Part shown: piece by piece, positions 43,839-56,921 of the stretch
How positions within the stretch are numbered: the stretch's first letter is position 1
How the letters are laid out: the number at the start of each line of letters is the position of its first letter
Assembly: GCA_032719365.1 (NCBI GenBank)
Contig: CM064871.1
Span: 31,531,566-31,595,565, forward strand
Direction of reading: 5' to 3'
DNA length: 64,000 nt
From: Prinsepia uniflora
Taxonomy: Eukaryota; Streptophyta; Magnoliopsida; Rosales; Rosaceae
Made by a program: the position numbers and the translations under genes
Notes under the pieces: model-generated
The model's input: the letters and a program-made list of their open reading frames with translations, nothing else
Told to the model about the DNA's origin: nothing
Database searches by the model: none

Positions 43839-46080
43839 ACATTCCCTCCTTAATTAATATCGTCCTCAAAATTTCATCTATCCTGATTCCACAACCACCG
43901 CGTGGAATGCAATTTTGACCTCAAATCAAATGTACACTCGTACACCAACTCACCAGCGCAATACTTAATCGCATCCAGACGTTCCATTAACACTCACGTC
44001 GCATCGACTACACTCGACCACGTCGAGTGACAATAATCACACGTTCCGAATTGACACCATTTGTCAAATCTACCATTTTGCTGACATTAACAACTCGACG
44101 GTTCCTTGCTCACTTAGCTAACAATCCACCAAAAATCTGATCATAGGGAATTATTCCCTCCTGCATCCTCCGTCAGTCACATCACTCCTCAACCAATTCC
44201 CACATCTAAACAGATCAGTCATCGACAAGACACGTCAAGACTGAGGGTTCTCTCTAATTACCTCGTATAGATCCTTGTCATTCCATCTAGGAAAATCAAG
44301 GATGATCCAAGACAATGACATGAAAATCCATCCTACGTGAATGCAAACAAACTCGCCGCACTCACCACGCCATATACCAACATCATCTGCCACCAAGCAG
44401 AAAATGAGAAATCTCCTTCACCTAACTTTGATATACCCAACTCCTCCTGATGACCCAAAACAAACCACTGGTCCACCAACCAATACACGATCAATGTACT
44501 GGTGGCAACAACCATCATCTACCATGGCAGAACATGAGAAGTCACCCCAAATGACTTCGAAATACCCATTACCAATGCGGAATGAAGCACTCCTCTCATC
44601 ACCTCAATCACAACCTCTCTCGATTCCGAAGTTCCAACCATATTGAAACCAACACACTTGGACATCAATCACGTGTCCGTAACCAGTCTAACTCACTACC
44701 AAGATCGCCTATTGGCTTATACCATTCAGGCACATCCAATAGGATGTAAATCACTACCACTCGATCCTCACGTCTCAACTACTGCTGGATATCATCCAGT
44801 CAAACTCTATCCGAGATCCATTCCCAGACCACAGATACCGAGCACATACCCATCTCGAAAGAGTCACATCCCGACTCGTGACTCATCGTCATCACAATCT
44901 CAAGCACCAGCACCAGCACTAGTACTAGCACCAACACACTAACATCAACACTAGTATCAGCACACCGTGTGCAAAACTGACAACCCTGCATCTTCGCTCA
45001 TACCGAGCGACGACCCCGTACCTCTGCTAGAATTGGAGAAACTCTGCCTCCCTCGCACCCAAAAAATCTGGGTACGGTCACCCTGACATCTCACACGAGA
45101 AAAGGAAACGTTCCCTGAACATCAGTTGATTCCAAACAATCGTAACAATAACTACTCTCAGTAGTAGTGCCTGCTACAGACTCGTGCAAACCTAACCACT
45201 AGACCTCGTTATCGAGACTCCGCATTCAACGAAATCAATCGCCCGTACTACTACTCTGTATCCCCACTCCGGGATTCCATCGACAAGTACCAACCCTGGT
45301 AACCTATCCAACTAATCTCTAACCTGTTGTAACCCAACTCAACCAATGTCGTCTACCAGGTAGCCCATGACCTTAGCTGTACCAACAATCCATCACAACA
45401 AAAGTAACACGACAACCAAATAAGTCTAACCGATTACTACAACCTCGACTGCAGAGTGCAGTCCCATTACTAAAGCTGACATGACAAGACTGACCAACGG
45501 CCTCGACTTCGAAAAGTCGTCAAAGTCAAACCACTCGCCAACTCACTTTTTTGAACTATACATCCTACCTTAGGGTTCCACGATCACACCCTAGGGTTCC
45601 TCTGAACCTAACTGCAGAAGGCAGTATAATCAACAATCTGACTGGCCCCGCGATCCCGACATCGTATGGACGTCAATCCAATCCTACCGCCAATTCAACT
45701 AGGGTTCCCTAAACCAGGCTGCTCCCAGCAGCATAGGCACCTAACTCAACAAAATCCGACCATCTAATGGTCACAACTCCTAACCAGTCGTCATAACTCA
45801 TCCTACGACATCGTGAAAGACGATCCCAACTAACCGTCCCATGATCAAACCTCTAAAGTACTGGTACGTTTATCCTTCCGTGGGGTCCCACACTGCCAAC
45901 CATGACAGAACTATGGTAACCACGGCATTAAATGCCAAACCAAGATGTTTCCCGATTCAATCCTACTAATTATCGTATCAGCATCCTAACTATCAGGTTA
46001 ATAACGAACTGTAGCCCATTAAGACATCACATCCTCGACTTGCGCGATACTCCAAGAGCAAACCTTCCTTTGATACCACT
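43839..46080 (-). other. Internal region of element E (non-coding, 2.2 kb)
   Basis: Homologous to the internal regions of D and J but about 1 kb shorter. It retains the AGCACCAGCACCAGCACTAG-like stretch near 44902-44930. No coding frame over about 100 codons. Ends at a decayed primer site near 46078. Confidence 0.82.
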
Positions 46081-48956
46081 TGTAAGGACCCGTCACAATC
46101 CCCCCGTGATTAATGAGGGACGCTCCTAATCCCGTCTGACACGGAGTGTCAGACCAGGGAAAATTTGAACCGTTAGCCCGAAGGCTTCCAGAGTACGCCA
46201 GGATCTGGATGAGGTATGTGATGTCTCGGTCTCTGCTACAATCCGCATCGTATTCAACCTGAAGGGCATTGAAAAAAAAAAGACTGTAAGTGGACTAAAA
46301 TAAAAGAGTTTATAAAACATATTTCATAAAAGACCTTTATGCCCTTCACTAAAAAGCATGCATGCATAGAAAAACCATTTATCAAACCACACATATTTCA
46401 ATAACCAAATCCATATGGGCCCCTTCCCAAATCCATTTACATAAAACTAGAACATAATAAACATATGTGGGATCTCAGCCCAAATCCATTTATCAATCAT
46501 AAAACACAATTTCACAAATCCATGAAATCATGTTTATCTATATATTTCATATAACCAATCATGTCATGGTATCTAGAGCTACGTGCGTGCTACCCGGGGT
46601 CTCAAAGCCCAAGTCTCCCCAGGGTCCACCCAGGTCAATGTCTGTAGATCAATGACCCTCCCTGAGGGTTATAATCCATAGCCTTTCTGAGAGTAAGGAA
46701 CCCAACGGGGGCGACTCCACTCAGTCAGTGCTCCGTGACTACTCCGGGGTCCACACAGGCCAATGACCCTCTTCGGAGGAGACAATTCATATATAAAGGA
46801 TGGTATACAAAAAATGATTCAAGGGTTCATGTCCGGTCCCCATAAACCGTCATGAACCATAAAACTATTCAAGGGTTCACGCCGGTCCCCATAAACCATC
46901 ATGAACCATAAATCCATTTATGGGTCCCTGACCCGAAATCATAATCTTAAAACGTAACTGGGCCCTAAACTCGAATCCACATACAAGCTGGGCCTCCAGC
47001 CCGAATCGTAAACCAACTAGGCCTCATGCCCGATTTCGTAAACCAAATGGGCCTCGTGCCCAATGCTTTGTTAAATCAAATGGACTTCAGGTCCGAGAGT
47101 TCATAAATCAAATGGGTCTCGTTCCCGGTCCATATTTCCAAATCCGAAATCGATTCAAGAACCAATTGGGCCTCTAGCCCGAAAACGTAACTAAATGGAC
47201 TTCGAGTCCGAGGGTTTCCAAAAAAATAGGTCACGAACCCGAGTTTAACTTTTCAAATCCAAAACCATTTCATGAAATCATTTCCAAAATTATAAGCACG
47301 GAAAATCAGTGCAAAACAGAAAACCTCGATTTACTTGCAAGCACATAAATCGCCTCGAAATGCATGAAACCATGTAAATCACAACCATCCAAATCAACAT
47401 CATAGAATCATATCTATAAAGCATATAAAAAATTTATGCATGCATCACCGTTTAGAAATCAAGGTCCACTCACAGACCTTCCTAAGCTGCTGCCTCGATT
47501 TGCGTGTTGTAAGCCTCACCAAGCTAATCGTCGTCATCGGGACCTCCAAACCTGTCCAAATCATAATAGAGGGTTACTAACTACTTAAATAACCCCTCAC
47601 TAAATCCGCAAATTTTTCTCGAGTTTTTAACTATTTTGAATGTCGATCCTAAACCTTCAAACACCCTGAAACCTATCGAAATAATGCCCAATTGACACGA
47701 AACCAGTCTCAAAATGTTCATTACATCGAAAGAATGATTTCGTGTGTTGGAGGTTTCCCAAAAAAGTGAACCACCCGCCCACACGAGCCGGCCAAAGCCC
47801 CTGCGTGTGGGAGCCACGTGCCAGTGCACTATGGATCCTCTTTTTCGATTAGACCGGTCTGAACCGACCGATCCGGTCCAAAACCAGCAACTGAACAAGC
47901 GTGAACGGTCCAGGGTCCTCCTCCCTTAATTTTTTGTTCATTCCTTCCCTTTTTAATCCTGAACTTCCTATTTAGTCCCTAGGAGTCTAATGGTATGAAG
48001 AAAACCAAGAACAAACCCCTAAACCGACCCATTCAATTCCTCTCTTCATGGTTCAAGGTTTCCCGATCACTCCCTGGGCTACCTAGCCCTTCACAGCCAT
48101 CCAAAACCATCTTATTATCTTCCTAACATCCTAAAAATCCTCATCTAAACACCCAAAACCGTCCATGAAGCCCAAATCGAAATAAAAAGGAAAATGGGCA
48201 AAACCGTGCATACCTCCTCTCTCCACCGTGCACGGCGGCCCAGCCATCTCCACACCATCCTCATCTCATCAGTCTAGCCTCTGTCTCCTTCATGGATTGG
48301 GTTAGGTGTGGGAAAGGATTGGGTGATGGTTTGAGAGGGAAATGATGAGATCAGGTTTGGGTTTGGTTTGTATGAAATAAGGGAATGATGCATGTATGGG
48401 AGGCAGTGAGCAATGGATGAGTGACACTTTTCACTCATCCATTGACCCAATTTAAAATATATGGGGCCCACTTAATGCCAAAAGGCATTCATTTCGTAAT
48501 TCGTGCAATAGTGAAATCGAACTTCCGTGACCCATAACTTTCCCGTTCGAAGTCCGATTTTGGCGTGCCGCTTGTCTATGAATTCGTATCGACCCGATCT
48601 ACGTAACGGTTCTCGGCCCTCAGACATCGGACATCCCAGGTTAAAAGTCAACTATTTGCCCCTTTTAACCAAATTATCAAAATACTCATGAAACTCCGAA
48701 CGTCATAACTTCTTCCTCGAATGTCGGAATCGGACGTGCCACCTGTCTATGAACTCTTGAAGTTCTGAAATACGTCACAGTCATCGGCCAAAGTCCATTT
48801 GACCGCCAGAACGAAAATTCAAAGTTTTACCCATTCCAGGGGTAAAATCGACATTTCGCATCGTCCTTCCGAAAGTACCCCACTAATTACCGATTAACCT
48901 CACTAATCGTTGATTAGTCACTAATCTAATCCCGAAATTTGGGACGAGTCGTTACC
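46081..48956 (-). repeat. 5' LTR of element E (type 1), 2876 bp
   Basis: Plus orientation TGTAAGGACCCGTCAC to GGGACGAGTCGTTAC. It includes GTCTGACAC-GGA-GTGTCAGAC near 46134-46154, a hairpin array near 46920-47220, and the long-range pair CTGTAAGTGGAC (one change) near 46285 and GTCCACTCACAG near 47465. Confidence 0.88.
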
Positions 48957-51448
48957 TTCAGTAGGCCCCAGATATTTTAAATTGGCCCAATGGATGAGTG
49001 ACAAGTGTCACTCATCCTGCTCATTGTGATTGCATACATGCATTCCCCCTTCCTTTGTTCGTGCAAACCAACCCAAACCAAACCCGATCTCACATTTTGA
49101 ACCAAATCCATATCCATTCCTTTTGATTTTGTGAGAGGCCAGGAGATGAGGGAGGATGAGTTTGTGGTGGCTGGTGATGACAAGGGCCACGGTGGACGGC
49201 GCGGTGGCTAGAACCCCAAGTAACCCGATAAACACCTATTTCCATTTTAAATTTCAATTTCAAGTTTGGGAGGTTTAGGTTGTTATCTGAGGATTAGGGA
49301 GTGGTTATTGGCTTCATAGGGCGGCTAGAGGATGAGTTTGGATGGTAGGAAGTGGCTGAGCCACCCTCGTTCAAATCGGGAAAATTGGTTGTGAATGGTG
49401 GGTTCGAACCAAGGGATTTTGGGGGGTGTTTCTCCATTCTTTTTATATGGTTAGATTCCTAGAGATGTGGGGAAGAGAGTAGGATTTATTAGGGAGTTAA
49501 TCAGACCAAATAAGGGAGGAAAATGTTGAACCGGTTGCCCCGGTTCAAACCAGGTGGACCAGCCGGTTCACCTGAGGAAGAAGACTACTACAGTACTGTG
49601 TGTGGCTCCCACGTGCAGGGGCTTTGTCCGGTGCGTGTGGGTGCGTGTCCCACTTTCTGGGGAAACTTCCAACACATGAAATCATCCTTTCGATGTAACG
49701 AACATTTTGGGACTGGTTTCGTGTCAATCGGACATCGTTTCGATAGGTTTCAGGGTGTACGAAGGTTTAGGATCGACTTTAACAATAATTAAAAATTCCT
49801 GAAAAATTACGGGGCTTCAATGAGAGGTTAATAAGGTAGTTAGTAACCCTTTAGATTGATTTGGACAGGTTTGGGATTCCCAGTGATGACGATTAGCCCG
49901 GTGAGACTTACAACACGCAAATCGAGGCGGCAACTTAGGATGGTCTGTGAGTGGACCTTGATTTCTAAACTGTGATGCATGCATAAATGTTTTAAATATT
50001 TTATGGATATGATTCTATGATGTTGATTTAGATGATTTTGAATTACATGGTTTCATGCATTTCGAGGCGATTTACGTGCTTGCACGTAAATCGAGGTTTA
50101 CGGTTTTGCACTGATTTTCCGTGCTTATAGTTTGGAAATGATTTCATGAAAGGGTTTTGGATTTTAAAAGGTAAACTCGGGTTCGAGGCCCATTTGTTTT
50201 GGAAACCCTCGGATTTTAAGTTCATTTAGTTACGTTCTCGGGCCAGAGGCCTAATTGGTTCTTGAATCGATTTCAGATTTGGAAATATGGAATCGGGCAC
50301 GAGACCCATTTGATTTATGAACTCTCGGACCTGAAGTCCATTTGATTTAACAAGGCTTCGAGCCGGAGGCCCAATTGGTTTACGTATCGGGCTCGAGGCC
50401 CAATTGGTTTGCGTATCGGGCTCGAGGCCCAGTTAACTTACGTATCGGGCACGAGGTCCATTTGGTTTACGAAATTAGGCACGAGGCCTAGTTGGTTTAT
50501 GATTCGGGCCGCAGGCCCAGTTTTTATGTGGATTCGGGCTTAGGGCCCAGTTATGTTTTAAGATTGTGATTTCGGGTCCGGGACCCATAAATGGATTTAT
50601 GGTTTAGGATGGTTTATGGGGGCCAGCATGAACCCTTAAAAGGTTTTTATGGCTCATGACGGTTTATGGGGACCGGGCATGAACCCTTGAAATGTTTTTA
50701 AGAATGATTTCAAAAGGTTTTTTGTATACCATCCTTTAAATATGAATTGTCTCCTCCGGGGAGGGTCGTTGGCCTCGGTGGACTCCGGAGTAGTCACAGA
50801 GCACTAACTGAGTGGAATCTCCCCCGTTGGGTTTCTTACTCTCATAAAGTCTATGGATTATAACCCCAAGGGAGGGTCATTGATCTATGGACATTGACCT
50901 GGGTGGACCCTGGGGAGACTTGGGCTTTGAGACCCCGGGTAGCACGCGCTTAGCTCTAGATACCGTGACATGATTGGTTATATGAATTATGATAAACATG
51001 ATTTCATGGATTTGCGAAATTGTGTTTTATGATTGATAAATGGATTTGGCCTGAGACCCCACATATTTTTATTATGTTCTAGTTTTCTGTAAATCGATTT
51101 GGGAAGGAGCCCATATGGATTTGGTTATTGAAATATATGTGGTTTGATAAATGGTTTTCCTATGCATGCATGCTTTTTAGTGAAGGGCATATAGGTCTTT
51201 TATGAAATATGTTTTATAAATTCTTTTATTTTTGTCCACTAACAATATTTCTGTTTTCAATGCCCTTTAGGTTGTATATGGTGCATACTGTAGCAGAGAC
51301 CGAGACATCACATACCTCCTCCGGATCCTAGCGTACACTGGAAGCCTTCGGGCTAAAGGTTCAAATTTTCCCTGGTCTGACACTTCGTGTTAGACGAGAT
51401 CAGGAACGTCCCTCGTTAATCCCGGGCGGATTGGGACGGGTCCTGACA

Positions 51449-52176
51449 ATACCAGTAGGACTCAACCCAAAATAAATACATGTGGCAACTCAGCCCAAAT
51501 CACATCATGTGGGTCTCACCCAAAACCACTACATGTGGGTCTCAGCCTAAAACAGATACTAATGGGACTCAGCCTAAAAACCAATCCTCGACATCCCTGA
51601 TGCCTGACATCTGAGATGTCACAATCACACCTGTCATGGTTCCAAGCTACGCGTGCTACCTGGGGTCTCAAATCCCAAGACTCCCCAAGGTCCACCCAGA
51701 TCAATGACCCGCATATCAATGACCCTCCCTAGGGGAGGTTTTAACCTCTGGAAATCCCTGCTCCTGAGTCACTATATGGATCGGTCGCTCCGTATAATTA
51801 CCTCTCACATGCAATTACCCTGTGACTACTCCAGGATACTACGAGACGTTTGGAGGAGACAACCGTTACTCCAGTATACTATGAGATGTCTTGAGGGCAT
51901 CCGTTCATGAGGATGGTATACGAAAAACCATTTTCATAATTCATTTCCAAAACTATTCAAAGAGCCACACCCGGGTTTTCCATAAATCATCGTAAATCCA
52001 AATCCATTTGGGTCCCCAACCCGAAATCATATTTATAAACCATAACTGGGCCTCATATCCGATTTCATAACCAAATGGGCCTCAAGCCCGAGTTCGTAAA
52101 CCATCGGGGCCCTCATCCCGATCGTATAATCAAATGGGCCTCTATCCCGATTTCTCATTAAATCAAATGGACTCCA
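51449..52176 (-). repeat. 5' LTR of element H, second part
   Basis: After the ATACC duplicate (51449-51453) the LTR of H continues with GGGTCTCAGCC-type repeat units and a GGTATACGAAAAACC block, until element J interrupts it after CTCCA (52172-52176). The remainder must lie beyond position 64000. Confidence 0.78.
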
Positions 52177-52435
52177 TGACAGGACCCGTCCCAATCCATC
52201 CCCCCGGGATTAATGCGGGATGACACTGCTCTCCCGTCTGACACGAAGTGTCAGACAAGGGATATTTCCGTCCTTAGCCCTTTCGGGCCATCAGAGTACG
52301 CAAGGATCCGGATGAGGTATGTGATATCTCGGTCTCTGCTACAGTCCACATCCGTCGTCAACTTGAAGGGCAGTCAAAACATTAAAAACTGTGAGTGGAC
52401 AAAACAACCAGTTTATAAAAACAGTTTATAAGAAG

Positions 52436-55400
52436 TGACAGGACCGCCCCCGGAAGGGGCATCGAAAACCGTGCCCAGTCCTGCTCCCGTCTGGCAAGTC
52501 GACTGAAATACCCAAGTTTACCCTCAGTACGTGCCAGACCAGGATAGCCACATGTGCTTACTCATGCCTCCGCTCCTCGTACAGCCTCGAACAACGCACC
52601 ATGACCTGGAGGGTCAATAAAACCAAAAGGTGTGAGTGGACAAAAATAAATCAGTTTAGCAAAACAGTTACAACAAACGTTTTTACCCTCCGCGTAAAAA
52701 CGAATGCATGCATACAAAAACATTTCGTCATCGATTAAGATTTTCCACAAAATAAAAACTGTGTATCAAATTCCAACATAAGGAAGAACTCGTATGAGCC
52801 TCAAAATCTTTTTCTTTTCTCAACCATCGGGTCTCAGCCCGCAACCATAAACACCGGGCCTTAGACCCAAAAACCACGAATCAAAACCAAATGCACAACA
52901 TGATCCAAAACCAAAAACCATATACCGGCCACTGCCCAACCCAACCGAAACATCAGAAATCATCAATAAGTCACAAGTCAATCATTTTGCTGGATATCGA
53001 GTGCGCCCGAGTCTTTAAACTCAAAACCATGCGCATAAACAGGCCATCCCGGGATATCAACGAGTCTTTAAACTCAGAACATAATCAATAGGCCTCGGGG
53101 GTATTATAGTAACCGAGTCTTTAAACTCACGAGTCTTTAAACTCATTAAGGGCCCTCCCCCGTCATCAATTAACCGAGTCTTTAAACTCAAAACGTGCTC
53201 CAGCAATAGCACCGGGTTTTTAAACCCAAAACAGTTTTCAAACACAATAACGGGTCTTCAAACCCCAAAACAGTTCATCAATCACGACAACGTGGGATCC
53301 ATCCCAAAATCACATTTTTCACAACAGGACCCATAGTCCGAATTTCCCCATTCAATTCCCCAAATCACACTTCACAAACATAATCAAATTACCATCACAC
53401 ACGGGGCATGTACAATCATACCAAATCACTTTATTAAATCCTTTTCCATTCCCGAATTCGAATTCGCAACAATGATTCCGTAAGCCGGCATCCGGAAGCA
53501 TCATCCCGAACCCAAACCAAGAATCCACTTTAAATTTCTGAAAACCGAAACCTCGTTCGTTAAAATTTCTTTTATGCCCCGAGCATCAAGCCCGAAATCG
53601 CCTTTTTCAAATCCATTTTAATTCCTTGAAATCACTGCATTTCCCAATTCTCATTAACAAAACATCAAAACCACAATCATAATTACCAAAATCACAATCC
53701 AAGCAAAACATACTCAAAACACACATTTTAAATCCTCAAAATCACAAGTCTCATTTTAATTCCCCAATTCAAGCATCAACAGTGATCAAATCACAATAAC
53801 TCAAAATCTCGTAAAACGTGCAAATCCGGAACTTTCTCGAAAAATGTGTCAAATTCGTAAGTCACACTCGCAAATCATAAACAACCTTTTTAAATCATTT
53901 TACACCCATTTCATATAACTTCTTCCATTAAACCATCATTAAGCATACGAGGGACCATAGTCTCGAAATACGTGGAATTTCACATGTATAGTAAAAATAC
54001 GTATAAATACGGGACCGAATACGTATAAATACGGAAATCAAAATCAATCACAACTTATCATCATAATCATAAAATTATAGAAATAATTTATGCATGCATT
54101 AAATTTGAAAGCAACGTCCACTCACACACCATTCTTAAGGCTCGGTTTCGCGCCGCACGCATGCCCGTAATTTCCGACATTTTCCAAAAACCCTCCTGCC
54201 CGAAAACACATCCCCGGGTCATTAAGGTGTCAAATATCAACATATTAATTTTCCATATTTTTCCGGGAATTATTCGTTAATTAAAAACGAGACATAGACC
54301 TTCGGACCCTCGAAACAACATCGAAATGGTATCCGATAATTTCGAAACTAACGCTAAAATGTTCGTTATATTGCATAGAACAAAAGTCGTCTTGAACTCA
54401 CCCTGAAAAACTGTTCCACGCGCCATCACGCGCCGCCGTGAGTGGCTACGCGTGACACCCACGCGCTGCTACAGTGAGAGGCACTGTTCACCATCATCAC
54501 CCGATTTCACTGTAAAACGGGTCCGGTAGCCCGCGCTATAACCCGTTCCAATCCCTGCCAAAACAACCTCCAACCTTTCAATTGAGTACTCAAACATCTT
54601 CGTTGTAAGCCCAATTGCTGTTCTGAAATGTTAGTTTGGTAGGAACTTACCTAAAATCCCATGACTCGACGATGGACAATCGAAGAACAGACGAACACTG
54701 TTCGTTCATCAATCTCGACCATTTTCGTTTGCTTCCTTGCAGTTGATCCACTCAGAGGCTTCACAGGGTTTGTATAAGTTTGCTTCTCAGGCCAATTTCT
54801 CCCTTAGACCCTTCAACTCCACGACTCGAACTCGATTTTTCCCCTCAGTCGCCAAGTCCGTTCGAAGTCAAAACAGCAGCAATTCACCTCCCTCTTGTAC
54901 TGGATCGACTAGGAATGATCCCAAAAAACTCGATGAAACCTTAATTGGTCATGGGCTGGCCTACATTTTGAAATTGGATTCTCCCTTCCTCAAGAACCCG
55001 TTTCGGATTTTGGACTCTCCTCCCACCATTTTCACCCTTTTCTTCCCTCTCTCAGTCTCAACACTCCGCTCTCGCCTCCTGGATCTCCTTCACGCTCACA
55101 ATTTCACTTAATTTAGCCTTGGAACGGTCGATCATGGCATGGTCAATGTCTCTGTTTTTCTCAGCTCCCATGGCACCAGCCCAGCATTTTGTTCCCCACA
55201 CAGGACACCACTCAACCCCTGCTCAACTCACACCAAGGTCGCTCGTGGCCTCAAATCCCACACAAACGCTCTCACCCACACTGAACACTCGCCAGCACGA
55301 TCTTCGTGCTTCCTCAAAAACCAGCACGGCGTTGTGCCCGTGCACTGCCCCAAAACACTCCACTGTAAAAACAACCAGCACGCTCAACACTAAGTCTGTA

Positions 55401-56916
55401 GTGCCCAGCATTCATCTCCCAATGCCACTAACAGTTAATAATCAATTCATTGGGCAGACCAAACAATTTCACCGCCCATACTCTGTTTCTGATAGGAGAC
55501 CCACGCCGTACACGGCTGTCGCACAAACAGCTGCTAAATTTACCATTTTACCCTCAATTGACAATTTACCAAAATGCCCTCATGCAATCTAGACCCGCAA
55601 CTTGGTCATTCGAACTCCGATCGACGCGTGCTGCCCGTCATTGTACTCGGGGCCTCGAGATCATCCTAACGGTCCTTGGCCCACGGCCATCGGACCTCCC
55701 GGTCAAAAAGTCAACATTTTCCCTTAATTCGTCCAAATTACGGAAATGCCCCTGGACTTCCGAACGTCATAACTTTCGCCACGAACGTCGGAATCGAACG
55801 TGCCGCCTGTCTATGAACTCCTGACGTCCCAAACTACGTCACGGTCATCGGGCAAAGTCCATTTGACCGTCCGAATAAAAAGTCAACATTTTACCACGAC
55901 TAGGGGCAAAACGGTCATTTTGCATCGTCCGTCCGATTCCACCCAACTAACCACCGATTAACCCTTATTAATCATGATTAGTTACTAACCTAATCCCGAA
56001 TTCCGGGACGGGTCGTTACAATCTTCCCCCCTTAAAGAATTTCGTCCTCGAAATTCCAACCGATCAAAACTCAACCGTTCCTCCCTCCTAAAACCAGTTT
56101 CGTTCTCGAAATTTCCAATCATCTTCCTTGTGGAAAACATTTCGTCCTCGCAACACGTGTACACCCGTACACCAGCTACTCATCTGTACTCAAACGTCCC
56201 ATTACCGTCTCATGGCGTACCGACCACACTCGTCCACCTCGAGTGAAAATGATCACTTGATGACTGCCCCCCACTGGAAGTCACCAAATCTCACTTGTCA
56301 GTCCGTGCTGACGCTACCAGTCAAACGGTCACCACCAAACCTCACCAGTAAAGCAGTAATCAACGGCCAATTGGTGTCACATAAAGTTGCGTAAGATCAA
56401 TAACATGATCTCATCTCGCAGGGCAAGCCCAACCCTGCGGCATATATCCATCTCAAGTCCATAACTGTCAATTCCCTCAGTGAACCATAAGGCTGGAATC
56501 ATTTCGGTGTGATAACATCACGCAAGGCCACACGTAGTGATGCAGTCACCAACTCACTCATCCTAACGGTACTTGGCCCTCGGCCATCGGACCTCCCGGT
56601 CAAAAGTCAACATTTTCCCTTAATTCGTCCAAATTACGGAAATGCCCATGGACTTCCGAACGTCATAACTTTCGCCACGAACGTCGGAATCGAACGTGCC
56701 GCCTGTCTATGAACTCGTGACGTCCCAAACTACGTCACGGTCATCGGGCAAAGTCCATTTGACCGTCCGAATAAAAGTCAACGTTTTACCCACGACTAGG
56801 GGCAAAACAGTCATTTTGCATCGTCCGTCCGATTCCACCCAACTAACCACCGATTAACCCTTATTAATCATGATTAGTTACTAACCTAATCCCGAATTCC
56901 GGGACGGGTCGTTACA
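52436..56916 (-). mobile_element. Element K: internally deleted type 2 element
   Basis: Complete 3' LTR 52436-56020 (3585 bp, TGACAGGACCGCCCCC to GGGACGGGTCGTTACA). It is followed by the purine tract, TTTAAGGGGGGAAGAT on the minus strand (56036-56021), about 540 bp of internal DNA, then only 358 bp of the 5' LTR (56559-56916). Target duplications are AGAAG at 52431-52435 and AGAAG at 56917-56921, perfect. The primer site, most of the interior and about 90 percent of the 5' LTR are gone. The LTR has GAGT/ACTC hairpins between about 53005 and 53250. Frames of 124 and 157 codons at 54737-55592 lie wholly inside the LTR and resemble no protein. Confidence 0.92.
53007..53265. repeat. Type 2 hairpin array in K LTR
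   Basis: At least five GAGTCTTTAAACTC units, then GGGTTTTTAAACCC and a variant GGGTCTTCAAACCC. The arm pair changes from GAGT/ACTC to GGGT/ACCC, so pairing is kept. The array lies between GTGAGTGGAC (about 52634) and GTCCACTCAC (about 54116). Confidence 0.88.
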
Positions 56917-56921
56917 AGAAG

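Larger units (their letters stand above)
38294..48956 (-). mobile_element. Element E: LARD-like element nested in LTR I
   Basis: 3' LTR 38294-43838 (itself a mosaic), internal region 43839-46080, 5' LTR 46081-48956. Flanks TTAAG (38289-38293) and TTCAG (48957-48961) differ at one base and fit a 5 bp target duplication. The last base of the 5' LTR is C where A is expected. The primer site (about 46078-46065) is degenerate, keeping TGGTATCA then diverging, so this is an older and probably immobile copy. Confidence 0.88.
37806..51448 (+). mobile_element. Solo LTR I (type 1), split by element E
   Basis: Halves 37806-38293 and 48962-51448 join across element E at the CATTAAG block to give a LTR of about 2.98 kb, from TGTAACGACCAGTCCC to GGGACGGGTCCTGACA. 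Target duplications are ATACC at 37801-37805 and ATACC at 51449-51453, perfect. No internal region is present, so it is a solo LTR inserted in the LTR of H. Its right half carries a long hairpin array (about 50168-50600) and two GGTTCATGACGG-type hairpins near 50590-50690. Confidence 0.92.

Noticed and set aside
54737..55592. Two frames of 124 and 157 codons in the K LTR, pyrimidine-rich with some promoter-like context
   Set aside because: They lie inside a 3.6 kb LTR, are low in complexity, and are not kept in the other type 2 LTRs.
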